Below, one piece after another: positions 17,165 through 25,980 of a DNA stretch of 64,000 nucleotides. Under the pieces are notes generated by a model. It worked only from the letters and a program-made list of their open reading frames with translations. It made no database searches and was not told the origin of the DNA. The DNA is from Arenibacter algicola (GTDB taxonomy: Bacteria > Bacteroidota > Bacteroidia > Flavobacteriales > Flavobacteriaceae), in the NCBI RefSeq assembly GCF_018860365.1, contig NZ_JAHKPO010000024.1, positions 248,001-312,000 of the forward strand, in the 5' to 3' direction. Within the stretch, counting starts at the first letter, position 1, and each line of letters starts with the position of its first letter. A program made the translations under genes and the position numbers.

Positions 17165-18259
17165 TTACTCCGTTAGATTGGCCTTCTTTTTAGCAGCTTC
17201 GTTCCTATCAATGGTATGTCCGGGCCTGGTCCATTTTGGCTTTTCGCCCTTGGCTGCATACTGGGAATCCTCAGCTTCCACAGTTTGGGGCTGGGAAACC
17301 TTGGTAAAAGCTTTTTGTGGGTTTAATCCCAACAGCTTAAACATGGCCATATCCTCATTAACATCCGGGTTGGGTGTAGTAAGCAACTTATCCCCGGCAA
17401 ATATAGAATTGGCACCTGCAAAGAAACACATGGCCTGCCCTTCCCTACTCATTTGAGTACGACCGGCAGATAAACGGACTTGGGTTTCAGGCATAATAAT
17501 TCTGGTAGTGGCCACCATACGCACCATATCCCAAATAGGAATCGGAGGTAGGTCTGCCATAGGGGTACCTTCAACTGCCACCAAGGCATTGATCGGCACG
17601 GATTCCGGTTGTGGGTCCAAAGTGGAAAGGGCCACCAACATACCTGCCCTATCTTCCAAAGCTTCTCCCATACCTATAATACCACCGCTACAAACGGTAA
17701 CATTACTCTTACGTACGTTGTCTATAGTATCCAAACGATCCTTAAACGCACGTGTAGAGATTACATCTTTATAGTAGTCCTCGGAAGTATCCAAATTATG
17801 GTTGTAAGCATATAGTCCGGCTTCCGCCAAACGATGCGCCTGGTTCTCGGTAATCATTCCCAAAGTACAGCAAACTTCCATGTCCAGCTTGTTAATGGTA
17901 CGCACCATCTCCAACACCTGATCAAACTCGGGTCCGTCCTTTACATTTCTCCATGCAGCACCCATACACACCCTTGAACTTCCGGCGGTTTTAGCACGCA
18001 AGGCCTGGGCCTTCACTTGGGAAACGCTCATAAGGTCATTGCCTTCAACATTGGTATGGTAGCGTGCGGCTTGTGGACAGTATCCGCAATCTTCAGGACA
18101 TCCCCCTGTTTTAATGGATAGCAAGGTAGATACCTGTACCGTATTGGGGTCATGGTTTTCCCTATGTACGGTAGCCGCCTCATAGAGCAGCTCCATAAAG
18201 GGTTTGTTGTAAATATCCAGTATTTCCTGTTTGGTCCAGTTATGTCTTACTTCGCTCAT
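17165..18259 (-). CDS. bioB: Biotin synthase
   Basis: A radical SAM enzyme of 364 residues when started at the ATG at 18259 (MSEVRHNWTK). The frame is open 22 codons higher, but that part lies inside a palindromic leader and is not homologous. The [4Fe-4S] motif is C54-x3-C58-x2-C61 (GGCPEDCGYC). CSGGIIGMGEALEDR and the YNHNLDTSEDYY block are also typical. It inserts sulfur into dethiobiotin. The C-terminal 40 residues are a charged tail past the barrel. It is last in the bio operon and has a separate promoter with a structured leader. Confidence 0.96.
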   Translation of the reverse strand: MSEVRHNWTKQEILDIYNKPFMELLYEAATVHRENHDPNTVQVSTLLSIKTGGCPEDCGYCPQAARYHTNVEGNDLMSVSQVKAQALRAKTAGSSRVCMGAAWRNVKDGPEFDQVLEMVRTINKLDMEVCCTLGMITENQAHRLAEAGLYAYNHNLDTSEDYYKDVISTRAFKDRLDTIDNVRKSNVTVCSGGIIGMGEALEDRAGMLVALSTLDPQPESVPINALVAVEGTPMADLPPIPIWDMVRMVATTRIIMPETQVRLSAGRTQMSREGQAMCFFAGANSIFAGDKLLTTPNPDVNEDMAMFKLLGLNPQKAFTKVSQPQTVEAEDSQYAAKGEKPKWTRPGHTIDRNEAAKKKANLTE

Positions 18260-18271
18260 ACTTTTAAGTTC

Positions 18272-18380
18272 TTGGGGCTTTCCCCAACTTCCTTCTCTCC
18301 CAACTCCTACAAGGAGGACCTGCAAGGTCTTGGAGACCTTGTAGGTCTACACCTTGCAGGAGAGGGCAAGGAAGTTGGGG
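18272..18380 (-). repeat. Nested palindromes in the bioB leader
   Basis: Three nested inverted repeats: 18282-18294 with 18368-18380 (13 bp, ending CCCCAAC/GTTGGGG), 18319-18328 with 18351-18360 (10 bp), and 18307-18314 with 18338-18345 (8 bp). In the mRNA, GTTGGGG (18288-18282) can also pair with CCCCAAG (18278-18272) just before the start codon, so two folds compete. The element looks like a REP or similar dispersed palindrome that now lies in the 5' leader. Confidence 0.7.
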
Positions 18381-18381
18381 T

Positions 18382-18433
18382 CGGGCTTATTCGCTATATC
18401 TTTTTCAGTTTACCTTCGCCAGGCCCGGTAAAC
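18382..18433 (-). promoter_or_regulatory. Possible H-type pseudoknot in the bioB leader
   Basis: On the minus strand GTTTACC (18433-18427) and GGTAAAC (18414-18408) form a 7-bp stem. GGGC in the loop (18426-18423) can pair with GCCC (18386-18383) downstream across a 21-nt A-rich loop. This is H-type pseudoknot topology as in SAM-II riboswitches. The resemblance is in topology only. Confidence 0.4.
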
Positions 18434-18481
18434 ATAAAAAGGATGCCGCTGCAATCCCTAAGCCAACATTTATTTAGGGGT

Positions 18482-18513
18482 CAAAAATAACCTATAATCT
18501 GCAGAAATTGCAA
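18482..18513 (-). promoter_or_regulatory. Promoter of bioB
   Basis: On the minus strand TTG (18513-18511) is followed by 21 nt and TATTTTTG (18489-18482), a full -33/-7 match. The leader would be about 215 nt. Confidence 0.65.
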
Positions 18514-18622
18514 AAATCGATTCCTAAATTATTAGATAATGCTATTTAATTAGGGCTTAATAAATATTTGATTAGTTAGAAATGGACTGTAGACAAACCA
18601 ATAAATCCCTATTTAAAATGAA

Positions 18623-19792
18623 TTAAGGTCTTCCAATAAGAATACTCACCGCATTCCCACCAAAACCAACCGCATTCACCATTACTTTGTTGATCTGTTT
18701 TGGAATGGCATCATTTGTCACATATGGCACTCCTATAAACTCTTGGTGCTGCAACATTAATACCGCCAGTTCCAAACTCAACATTCCGGAAGCACCAAAG
18801 GAATGTCCTAGCTTCCATTTATTAGTAGTCATTGCCGGCTCATGTGCTCCAAATACTTTTTCAATAGCCCTTACTTCGGACAAATCACCTTTAATGGTTC
18901 CAGGAGCATGCAATACCACCACATCTACCTCCTTTGGATCTATTCCGCCCAAAGCCATTTTCATGGATCGCTGAAAACAAACCGCATCAGAGGATATAGA
19001 AATATTGTGTTCCAGTATTTCGGTAGCATAACCCAGGCCTTCAATACGGGCAAGGGCATTTTGGATATTGCCTTTCTCCAAACATGCCATGGAGGCAGCT
19101 TCACCCAAAACCATGCTGTTCTGTTTCTTGTCCAAGTCCAAGGCTCTACAAGGGTAACCCTCAGGGTCGTTGGCCACAAACCGTGAATAGACTTTTAAGG
19201 CCTTCATCTGTGCAATGGTAAAAGGCGTTAATGGCGCCTCGCTACCCCCCACCAAAAATTTATTTGCCATGCCACTTTTAAGCCACGCCACCCCGTTCAA
19301 CAAGGAATGCAGAGCCGTGGAACAGGTTATGGAATGTGATATTTCCGGGCCTTGTGTCTGCAGATCATGGGCCACCCAAGAAGAAATATTCCCCAAGGTG
19401 GTAGTAGGGGAAGATAAGGTAGAGGCCTCCCCATTTTGGATAAATTCGCTATGGTATTTTTCAAAAAGTCCGGTAGCACCTCTAGATGAGCCAATGTTTA
19501 CCCCAAAATTACCATCCTTCCAACCGGCTTGACCTATAGCTTCCCTAGAGGCATAAATGGCATATAGTACAGATGGGTCCAAGTTTTTATACTTGGAATC
19601 CGAATTTTTTAAATCGGTTATCTTTTGTTGAGTATCCTCCGTTAGGACAGATCCCCAGGCGGTTAGATCGCCATAGTGTTTCTGCTGTAAAAAATGGTCT
19701 GGACGCTTATAATTTTCCCAGGTCTCCTTCAAGGAAGTTCCTAAAGGAGAGATGGAAGATAATGCGGTGATATAAATAGGTTGGTTCTGCAT
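18623..19792 (-). CDS. FabF-like beta-ketoacyl-ACP synthase inside the biotin operon
   Basis: A 389-residue thiolase-fold ketosynthase. The catalytic Cys is C157 in SITCSTALHS, and the two His are H295 (VVLHAPGT, in place of the usual HGTGT) and H330 (NKWKLGHSFGASGM). So the Cys-His-His triad of condensing KAS I/II enzymes is intact. FabF proteins extend acyl-ACP chains. Its stop-to-start spacing with bioA is 3 bases, so it is co-transcribed with biotin genes. It may supply or shape the pimeloyl precursor; this is inference. It differs from FabF in the altered first His motif and short N-terminal half. Confidence 0.85.
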   Translation of the reverse strand: MQNQPIYITALSSISPLGTSLKETWENYKRPDHFLQQKHYGDLTAWGSVLTEDTQQKITDLKNSDSKYKNLDPSVLYAIYASREAIGQAGWKDGNFGVNIGSSRGATGLFEKYHSEFIQNGEASTLSSPTTTLGNISSWVAHDLQTQGPEISHSITCSTALHSLLNGVAWLKSGMANKFLVGGSEAPLTPFTIAQMKALKVYSRFVANDPEGYPCRALDLDKKQNSMVLGEAASMACLEKGNIQNALARIEGLGYATEILEHNISISSDAVCFQRSMKMALGGIDPKEVDVVVLHAPGTIKGDLSEVRAIEKVFGAHEPAMTTNKWKLGHSFGASGMLSLELAVLMLQHQEFIGVPYVTNDAIPKQINKVMVNAVGFGGNAVSILIGRP

Positions 19793-19795
19793 GGG

Positions 19796-21064
19796 TTAAA
19801 AAGAATTAAGAACTTCCTTTATACTGTTGTAGATTTTTTGCATTTGCTCCCTAGTGGTGATATAGGGTGCCAAAATGTAAATAGTGTTGCCTAAAGGTCG
19901 AAGAAAAACCCCCGAATCCATAAAATGCTTAAACAGTTTGTCCCTTACATTTCCATAACGCTCCATGACAATATTAAGATCCAGCGCGTAGATAATCCCA
20001 ATTTGCCTAGTGGACGCAACTTTGGGGTGATCCTTTATTTCGGCATCAAACTCTTGGTGCCACTGTATTATTTGGGCAATATTTTTTTGAATATCATCAG
20101 ATTTCAGCAATTCAATTCCCGCCAAAGCTGCAGCACACGCCAAGGGATTAGCTGTATAAGTATGCCCATGAAAAAGTCCCTTTGCAATATCATCACTGTA
20201 AAAGGCATCGTAAACTTCCTGGGTACAACTGGTCACCGCCATTGGAAGCATTCCTGCTGTAAGGGCCTTGGACATGCATATGATATCTGGCTTCACCTCC
20301 ATATAATCGGAGGCAAAGTGCCTTCCTGTTTTTCCAAATCCCGTCATTACCTCATCGGCTATGGCCAATACCCCATGGGATTTTATCACTTTTAGAATTT
20401 TCTCCAAATGTTCGGCCTTGTGCATTTTCATGGCTGCCGCACCCTGCACCAAAGGCTCATAGATAAATCCGGCAATAGCATCAAGATCTATAGTATTTTC
20501 CAATTCATGCAATAGTCTACCAATATTGTCATCCGTAGGAACAGGAATCCTTTTTACATCAATAAAATAATCCTCAAAAGGGCCGTTATATACGGATAAA
20601 CTGGAGACGGACATCGCCCCAAAAGTATCGCCATGAAAACCATCTTCAAAAGCCAATAAAACAGAGCGCTTTTTTCCTTTATTATGATGATACTGCAAGG
20701 CCATCTTTATTCCTATTTCAGTTGAAGTGGAACCGTTGTCTGAAAAAAACAATTTTTCTTGATTGGATGGCAGCAACGAAATTAGTGCTTCTGACAGCGC
20801 AATGGCCGGTTCATGTGTAAATCCACTAAAGACCACCTGATCCAACTGTTGCATTTGAGCGTAGACCTTAGCTATTATGGCATCATTACAATGACCGTAC
20901 ATACAGGTATACCAAGAGGAAATCCCATCTATGTATTCCCTGCCCTGCTCATCGTACAACACCGCCCCTTTGGCCTTGACAAGGCCAAGCATTTTGGGAT
21001 GCAGTTTATGTTGCGTAAGTGGGTGCCAAAGGTGCTTTTGGTCCCTTTCCGAAAGACTTTTCAA
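19796..21064 (-). CDS. bioA: Adenosylmethionine-8-amino-7-oxononanoate aminotransferase
   Basis: A 422-residue class III PLP aminotransferase. The N-terminus SERDQKHLWHPLTQHK and the DEVMTGFGKTGRHFA block mark BioA; the PLP Lys is in MSKALTAGMLP. It converts 7-keto-8-aminopelargonate to 7,8-diaminopelargonate using SAM as amino donor. There is a 139-base gap to bioD with a possible internal promoter. Confidence 0.95.
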   Translation of the reverse strand: MKSLSERDQKHLWHPLTQHKLHPKMLGLVKAKGAVLYDEQGREYIDGISSWYTCMYGHCNDAIIAKVYAQMQQLDQVVFSGFTHEPAIALSEALISLLPSNQEKLFFSDNGSTSTEIGIKMALQYHHNKGKKRSVLLAFEDGFHGDTFGAMSVSSLSVYNGPFEDYFIDVKRIPVPTDDNIGRLLHELENTIDLDAIAGFIYEPLVQGAAAMKMHKAEHLEKILKVIKSHGVLAIADEVMTGFGKTGRHFASDYMEVKPDIICMSKALTAGMLPMAVTSCTQEVYDAFYSDDIAKGLFHGHTYTANPLACAAALAGIELLKSDDIQKNIAQIIQWHQEFDAEIKDHPKVASTRQIGIIYALDLNIVMERYGNVRDKLFKHFMDSGVFLRPLGNTIYILAPYITTREQMQKIYNSIKEVLNSF

Positions 21065-21195
21065 TTGAATATCCTTTTTAAATAGAGATGCAAAGATGGG
21101 GAATAATGACTAAAAACACTATCCCGATCCCAATTCATTTTAAGGGGATAATCAAACCATAATCCCTCTTAGATATAGGAAAATATTTTATCGGC

Positions 21196-21203
21196 CAAAG
21201 ATA
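21196..21203 (-). promoter_or_regulatory. Possible internal -7 box before bioA
   Basis: TATCTTTG on the minus strand, directly after the bioD stop and 132 bases before the bioA start. No clear -33 TTG. Confidence 0.35.
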
Positions 21204-21815
21204 TTATAATGCCATTAGCGCAGGACGCAGTTCTTCTGCGTATTTCCTAACAACATCCTTGGTCAAGGATGCTTCCTGTCCAATTCTTCCGAGCACAGAA
21301 ACTCCCGTAATGTTGGAAATTATATCCTCAGAGGCAGCATTAGGCTCCCCATTAAATAGTACGGCAACATCATAACCCTTTAGCAAGAGCCATTTAATGG
21401 TTAACAGGGAATGATTAATACTGCCCAAATAATGCTTCACCACAACTATTACATGATAGGTGGGCATAATAATATCCAGAATAGTATCGGAATCATTCAG
21501 AGGCACCAGTACTCCACCTGCCCCTTCGATCACCAGATGGTTCTCTGTTTTGGGCTCATTTATTTTATTGTGATCTATATAAACCCCTTCCAAAGCAGCG
21601 GCCGCATGAGGACTAATTGGCGCCTTTAGGGAGTAGCTACTTTTATGTATTACCGTTTTGGTATTGGAAATTAAATTGGAAATCGTTTCACTATCAGAAT
21701 CGTCCCCAGTTTGAACGGGTTTCCAATAATCGGCCTGCAAGGCTTCGACCATAACTGCCGAGGCGATTGTCTTTCCTACATCTGTTGATATTCCTGTTAC
21801 AAAAAATTGTTTCAT
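21204..21815 (-). CDS. bioD: Dethiobiotin synthetase
   Basis: A 203-residue ATPase with the P-loop GISTDVGKT (residues 8-16) and YWKPVQTG, the standard BioD start. The block VIEGAGGVLVPLN is the second nucleotide-site motif. It closes the ureido ring of dethiobiotin from diaminopelargonate and CO2. One base separates it from the DUF2007 gene upstream. Confidence 0.95.
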   Translation of the reverse strand: MKQFFVTGISTDVGKTIASAVMVEALQADYWKPVQTGDDSDSETISNLISNTKTVIHKSSYSLKAPISPHAAAALEGVYIDHNKINEPKTENHLVIEGAGGVLVPLNDSDTILDIIMPTYHVIVVVKHYLGSINHSLLTIKWLLLKGYDVAVLFNGEPNAASEDIISNITGVSVLGRIGQEASLTKDVVRKYAEELRPALMAL

Positions 21816-21816
21816 T

Positions 21817-22200
21817 CTAGCTTGGTTCTGTTATAAACTCACAATTTAGACATTTATACTTTCTTTTTTCAAAAAATGGAAAAAGTTTATAAAAAATCCC
21901 CTTCCTGTTATAATAAATCTCCATTCTTTGTGCTTTACAATTGGGACAACGCCTAAAATTACCTTGGTCGTCCATCGCATAGGCCCTGATTTCATTATAG
22001 ATTTCCGTAGCACTTTCCTTATCGGAATAATATACCTGCAGCTTCACTCCGCCAATGGCATTACTGATAAGGGGGTCGGAATTAAGGGTGTTCTCATCCC
22101 TTAGAAATACGGGAATACCATCGGCCTCCAATCGGCCTTTTAATATTTGAACATCGGCTACATATTCAAAGGCAGCTAGGGTATAAAATTCTGGGTTCAT
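21817..22200 (-). CDS. DUF2007 protein with C-terminal zinc ribbon
   Basis: A 127-residue protein. Residues 1-75 are a DUF2007 signal-transducing-like domain (TLAAFEYVADVQILKGRLEA, AIGGVKLQVYYSDKESATEI). Residues 84-120 carry two CxxC pairs (CPNCKAQ and CLNCEF) that should bind zinc. DUF2007 has a ferredoxin-like fold and is of unknown function. It is locked into the bio operon between bioF (3-base gap) and bioD (1-base gap), which hints at a regulatory or helper role. Confidence 0.8.
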   Translation of the reverse strand: MNPEFYTLAAFEYVADVQILKGRLEADGIPVFLRDENTLNSDPLISNAIGGVKLQVYYSDKESATEIYNEIRAYAMDDQGNFRRCPNCKAQRMEIYYNRKGIFYKLFPFFEKRKYKCLNCEFITEPS

Positions 22201-22203
22201 GTT

Positions 22204-23355
22204 CTAATCAAATAAATCGGCCAATATTAAAAGTACATCCTTAATTTCATTTTCGGTATTAAAACTGTGCAAACAAAATCGCAATCGCTCCTGACCTTTT
22301 GGAACGGTGGGCGAAAGAATTGGCTTTACGTCAAAACCCTTTTCCTGCAATTGTAGCGACCAATTTTTCACCTTTTCATTGCCTTCTACCAAACAACAAT
22401 GTACGGCCGAATTACTGGGAATAAAATAGGGTTCTAGGTCATGGTCCCTCAATTGATCCTTAAAAAAATTGATATTCCGCCTAAGTTGCATTTGCCCACC
22501 TCTTGACATGGACATATGTTGACAAGCTGCCAAAATCGTTGCCAAGGAATGCGGCGGCATACCCGTAGTATAAATAAAACTGCGTGCAAAATTCACCAAA
22601 TAACTTTTAAGGGCATGGCTTCCCAATATTGCTGCGCCATGACAGCCCATGGCCTTGCCAAAGGTGACGATTCTGGCAAATACCCTGTCCTGCAGCCCAA
22701 ATTCATTTAACAATCCCTCTCCCCTTTTACCAAATACACCAACCGCATGGGCTTCATCAACGACCAAGTAGGCCCCTTTGGAAGTGCACAATTCCGCCAG
22801 TGCTTTTAAATCCGGTGAATCTCCGTCCATGGAAAAAACCGATTCCGTAACCACATAAATATCGCTATCAACCTTTCTTTCCCGCACTCTGTCTATCTGC
22901 CCTTTAAGACCTTCCAATTGGTTGTGTTTAAACTTATAGCTTTGGGCAAGGCCCATCCCAATACCATCACGAATACTGGCGTGCGAGAGTTCGTCATAAA
23001 AAACAACATCTGAACGCTGTGGAACGGCACTAAAAAAACCTATGTTGGCATCGTATCCCGAATTGAAGACCAATGCCGATTCCGAGCCAAAAAAGCTGGC
23101 CAACAAATTTTCCAACTCCCCATATAATCCATTATTACCCGTCAACAGCCTGGATCCAGTAGCGCCGTTGGCTATGGCATCTTTCCTATCCAAGATGCTG
23201 GAGGCATTTTTAAAAATGGTCTCGTTTTTGGCAAAACCCAAATAATCATTGGAGGAAAAATCGATCAGGCCATTGGGCACTGGCAATTTCCGAAGGGCAT
23301 TATTGGCCTGTCTTTCGGTGAGTTTAGCCGACAATTTTTTTGGGAATTCCGTCAT
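22204..23355 (-). CDS. bioF: 8-amino-7-oxononanoate synthase
   Basis: A 383-residue alpha-oxoamine synthase. Visible blocks are IDFSSNDYLGFAKN, the GSRLLTGN loop, VVDEAHAVGVFGKRGEG and the PLP Lys in TFGKAMGCHGA. It condenses pimeloyl-ACP (or CoA) with alanine, the first dedicated step of the ring. First gene of the bio operon. The start ATG is so close to a -7 box that the message could be leaderless. Confidence 0.94.
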   Translation of the reverse strand: MTEFPKKLSAKLTERQANNALRKLPVPNGLIDFSSNDYLGFAKNETIFKNASSILDRKDAIANGATGSRLLTGNNGLYGELENLLASFFGSESALVFNSGYDANIGFFSAVPQRSDVVFYDELSHASIRDGIGMGLAQSYKFKHNQLEGLKGQIDRVRERKVDSDIYVVTESVFSMDGDSPDLKALAELCTSKGAYLVVDEAHAVGVFGKRGEGLLNEFGLQDRVFARIVTFGKAMGCHGAAILGSHALKSYLVNFARSFIYTTGMPPHSLATILAACQHMSMSRGGQMQLRRNINFFKDQLRDHDLEPYFIPSNSAVHCCLVEGNEKVKNWSLQLQEKGFDVKPILSPTVPKGQERLRFCLHSFNTENEIKDVLLILADLFD

Positions 23356-23359
23356 ATTA

Positions 23360-23367
23360 CAAATGTA
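23360..23367 (-). promoter_or_regulatory. -7 box at the bioF start
   Basis: The minus strand reads TACATTTG, ending 5 bases before the bioF ATG. Transcription from it would begin at or within a few bases of the start codon. A clear -33 TTG is missing. Confidence 0.45.
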
Positions 23368-23482
23368 GCATATCCTGTATTTAAATAGTATATTCGTTTA
23401 TACAAAGCCATGCAAAAATAATATTCGGAACCTTGTCCTTGGCCAGGTTCCCCATCTATAAAACGTTTCGAAACCAAATTGT

Positions 23483-25291
23483 ATGAAAATCAACATTCTA
23501 AGCCTGCTTTTTCTTGCCAGTTGCATAAGCTTGCAAGGCCAAACCAACCGCTACACCATATCCTTTGAAAATGCCGTACATCACGAAGCGGAAATCACAG
23601 CCTCCTTTCCACAGCTGAATCCAGGTGTGCTATCTGTACGTATGGGCCGCTCCTCTCCTGGGCGCTATGCCCTACATGAGTTTGCAAAAAATGTATACAA
23701 TTTTAAGGCAACCGATAGCAAAGGAAAACCCTTAGAAATCCATAGGCCCAATCCCTACCAATGGGATGTTAACGGCCATGACGGGGAGGTGAAGATAAGT
23801 TATACCCTTTTCGCCAATCGTGGGGACGGCACCTATGCGCAAATTGATGAAACCCATGCCCATTTAAATATCCCGGCAACCTTTATGTATGTGGGCAAAT
23901 TGGAAGATCGGAAAATAGAAGTGGACTTTAGGGTTCGTGAAGACCTCAACTGGAAGGTGGCTACCCAAATGCCCAGAGTAATGGGCAATATCTATACCGC
24001 GCCCAACCTACAATACTTCATGGATAGCCCCACGGAAATCAGCAATTATGGACTACGCCAATTTACTGTGGACAATAATGGACAGCAACAGACCATAGAA
24101 TTTGTCTTGCACCACAACGGAACGGAAGCAGAGCTGGACACCTATTTTGAACAGGTAAAGAAGGTGGTTCTGGCCGAAAAGGACGTTTTTGGTGAACTGC
24201 CCAACTACGATTACGGGACCTATACATTTTTGGCCTGTTACATCCCCAATGCTTCCGGGGATGGTATGGAACATAGAAATTCTACCATTCTTACGGACAG
24301 GGAAGGGTTGGCAGAAGGCGGTATGAAGAATAATATAGGCACCGTTGCCCATGAATTTTTTCATTGCTGGAACGTGGAACGTATTCGGCCCCAGGCTTTG
24401 GAACCCTTCAATTTTGCCGAAGCCAATATGAGCGGGGAACTATGGTTTGCGGAAGGTTTTACCAGTTATTACACCAATTTTATCCTTTGTCGCGCCGGTA
24501 TCATCACCCCTGAGGAATATGTAGAGGGCCTAACAGGTACTTTTAATTATGTTTGGAACTCTCCGGCCAGACAGTTCTTTAACCCTATAGAAATGAGCTA
24601 TCAGGCACCCTTTGTGGACGCTGCCACTTCTGTGGATCCGGTAAATAGGGACAATACCTTTATCTCCTATTATTCCTATGGCAGTGTTTTGGGATTGGCC
24701 CTGGATCTTTCGTTGCGACAAAACAAGTTGAATTTGGACGATTACATGAAATTAGTTTGGCAGACCTATGGCAAAAAGGAAGTGCCCTATACGCTGTCCG
24801 ACCTACGTGAAACCTTGGTACAGTACGCCGGAAAAGAATTTGGAAATCACTTTTTTGATCAATATATCCATAACAGTGAAATGCCCAATTATGAGGAGCT
24901 GTTCAACTCAGTAGGCATAGTGCTGAAACGTGCCAAGGACAAACCTTATTTTGGGGCAAGTGTAAACATCAACCAATTTGGTGCGGGCCTTGTACAACGT
25001 AATACCACCATTGGGAGCCCGGCCTATACCGCAGGGTTGGAGTACGGGGATGTGATTACGGCGATAAACAATATCCCCCTGACTTCTAACCAGAATTTTG
25101 GGGAGTTAATAGCACAATTCAAGGTAGGGGAAAGTGTTCAGGTAGCCTACACCCGATTTGGCATTCCAAAAACCACCACGGTTGTTTTAAGTGCGGATCC
25201 CTCCTATACCATAGAATTAATGGAGAAGGGCGGAGGCAAAGTCAGTAAACAAGTATTAAAAAATAGAAAGGATTGGCTAAAAGTGGAATAA
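23483..25291 (+). CDS. Secreted M61 family metallopeptidase with PDZ domain
   Basis: A 602-residue protein with a signal peptide (to about residue 19, LQGQ). The zinc site HEFFH is at residues 290-294 (H290, E291, H294) and the third ligand Glu is E324 in GELWFAEGFTSYY; this is the gluzincin pattern of M61 glycyl aminopeptidases. The N-terminal 200 residues are the M61 beta domain. A PDZ domain lies at about 490-585 (VQRNTTIGSPAYTAGLEYGDVITAI). Likely periplasmic, with a role in peptide or protein turnover. The GNAT gene follows with no gap. Confidence 0.92.
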   Translation: MKINILSLLFLASCISLQGQTNRYTISFENAVHHEAEITASFPQLNPGVLSVRMGRSSPGRYALHEFAKNVYNFKATDSKGKPLEIHRPNPYQWDVNGHDGEVKISYTLFANRGDGTYAQIDETHAHLNIPATFMYVGKLEDRKIEVDFRVREDLNWKVATQMPRVMGNIYTAPNLQYFMDSPTEISNYGLRQFTVDNNGQQQTIEFVLHHNGTEAELDTYFEQVKKVVLAEKDVFGELPNYDYGTYTFLACYIPNASGDGMEHRNSTILTDREGLAEGGMKNNIGTVAHEFFHCWNVERIRPQALEPFNFAEANMSGELWFAEGFTSYYTNFILCRAGIITPEEYVEGLTGTFNYVWNSPARQFFNPIEMSYQAPFVDAATSVDPVNRDNTFISYYSYGSVLGLALDLSLRQNKLNLDDYMKLVWQTYGKKEVPYTLSDLRETLVQYAGKEFGNHFFDQYIHNSEMPNYEELFNSVGIVLKRAKDKPYFGASVNINQFGAGLVQRNTTIGSPAYTAGLEYGDVITAINNIPLTSNQNFGELIAQFKVGESVQVAYTRFGIPKTTTVVLSADPSYTIELMEKGGGKVSKQVLKNRKDWLKVE

Positions 25292-25825
25292 ATGGAAATA
25301 AAATTCACCCGCTGCAGCACAAAATCCGAATTGCAGCAAATCTTGGACCTGCAACATAGGAACCACTTACAAAATGTGGATGCAGATGAAAAGGAAAAAG
25401 AAGGATTTGTTACGGTATCCCATACTTTGGAACTCCTGACCCAAATGAATACCGCCTGTCCCCATATCATTGCCAAGGACCAAGATAAAGTAGTGGGCTA
25501 TGCACTTTGCATGCATCCACGATTTGGAAATGACGTTGAGGTCTTAAAACCCATGTTTGTGGAAATCAATGCGGTAATACCCAAAGCGGACCCCTATATG
25601 GTCATGGGGCAAATCTGTATAGACAAGGAGTATAGGCGGCGGGGCATTTTCAGAAAACTGTACGAGACCATGAAGAATAGCCTACAACCGGAGTTTACCG
25701 GTATCGTTACCGAGGTAGATGCCACCAACCTCCGTTCGCTGGAAGCGCATTACGCGGTGGGATTTAAGGAACTAAAAACCTATAATGCAGGCGGACAGGA
25801 TTGGAAGTTAATTGTTTTGCGGTAA
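25292..25825 (+). CDS. GNAT family N-acetyltransferase
   Basis: A 177-residue acyl-CoA transferase. The acetyl-CoA-binding motif is in IDKEYRRRGIFRKLYE (Arg-Arg-x-Gly variant, residues 110-125), preceded by MVMGQICID and followed by DATNLRSLEAHYAVGF. The substrate is unknown. The ATG follows directly on the TAA of the M61 gene, so the two are co-translated. Confidence 0.85.
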   Translation: MEIKFTRCSTKSELQQILDLQHRNHLQNVDADEKEKEGFVTVSHTLELLTQMNTACPHIIAKDQDKVVGYALCMHPRFGNDVEVLKPMFVEINAVIPKADPYMVMGQICIDKEYRRRGIFRKLYETMKNSLQPEFTGIVTEVDATNLRSLEAHYAVGFKELKTYNAGGQDWKLIVLR

Positions 25826-25863
25826 TGATTTTTGGGAAATAAGATGGAATAACCGTAAGACTT

Positions 25864-25920
25864 GGGCGCAAACCTACCTAGCCGTCAAGCAGGCGTTAAC
25901 CATCCGATAAGCTAGGTAAG
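25864..25920 (-). repeat. REP-like palindrome, family B copy 1
   Basis: On the minus strand this holds AACGCCTGCTTGACGGCTAG followed by GTAGG, closely matching the copy at 37677-37734. TACCTAGC and GCTAGGTA (25876-25883, 25911-25918) form an inverted repeat. Confidence 0.6.
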
Positions 25921-25932
25921 ATAATTGAGAAA

Positions 25933-25972
25933 TTTGTATTTGATTCGTTTTTGGTGTATTTTTACACCAAAA
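25933..25972 (+). promoter_or_regulatory. Promoter and palindromic operator of parDE
   Basis: TTTG (25933-25936), 20 nt, then TATTTTTA (25957-25964) resembles a Bacteroidota promoter. It overlaps a perfect 10-bp inverted repeat (25949-25958 with 25963-25972, loop TTTT) ending 8 bases before the parD start. This is the expected autorepression site of an antitoxin. Confidence 0.6.
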
Positions 25973-25980
25973 TAAAAATT

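Noticed and set aside
23368-23420. BirA-type operator before bioF
   Set aside because: A short GTATA...TATAC repeat exists but does not match a known BirA site well enough.
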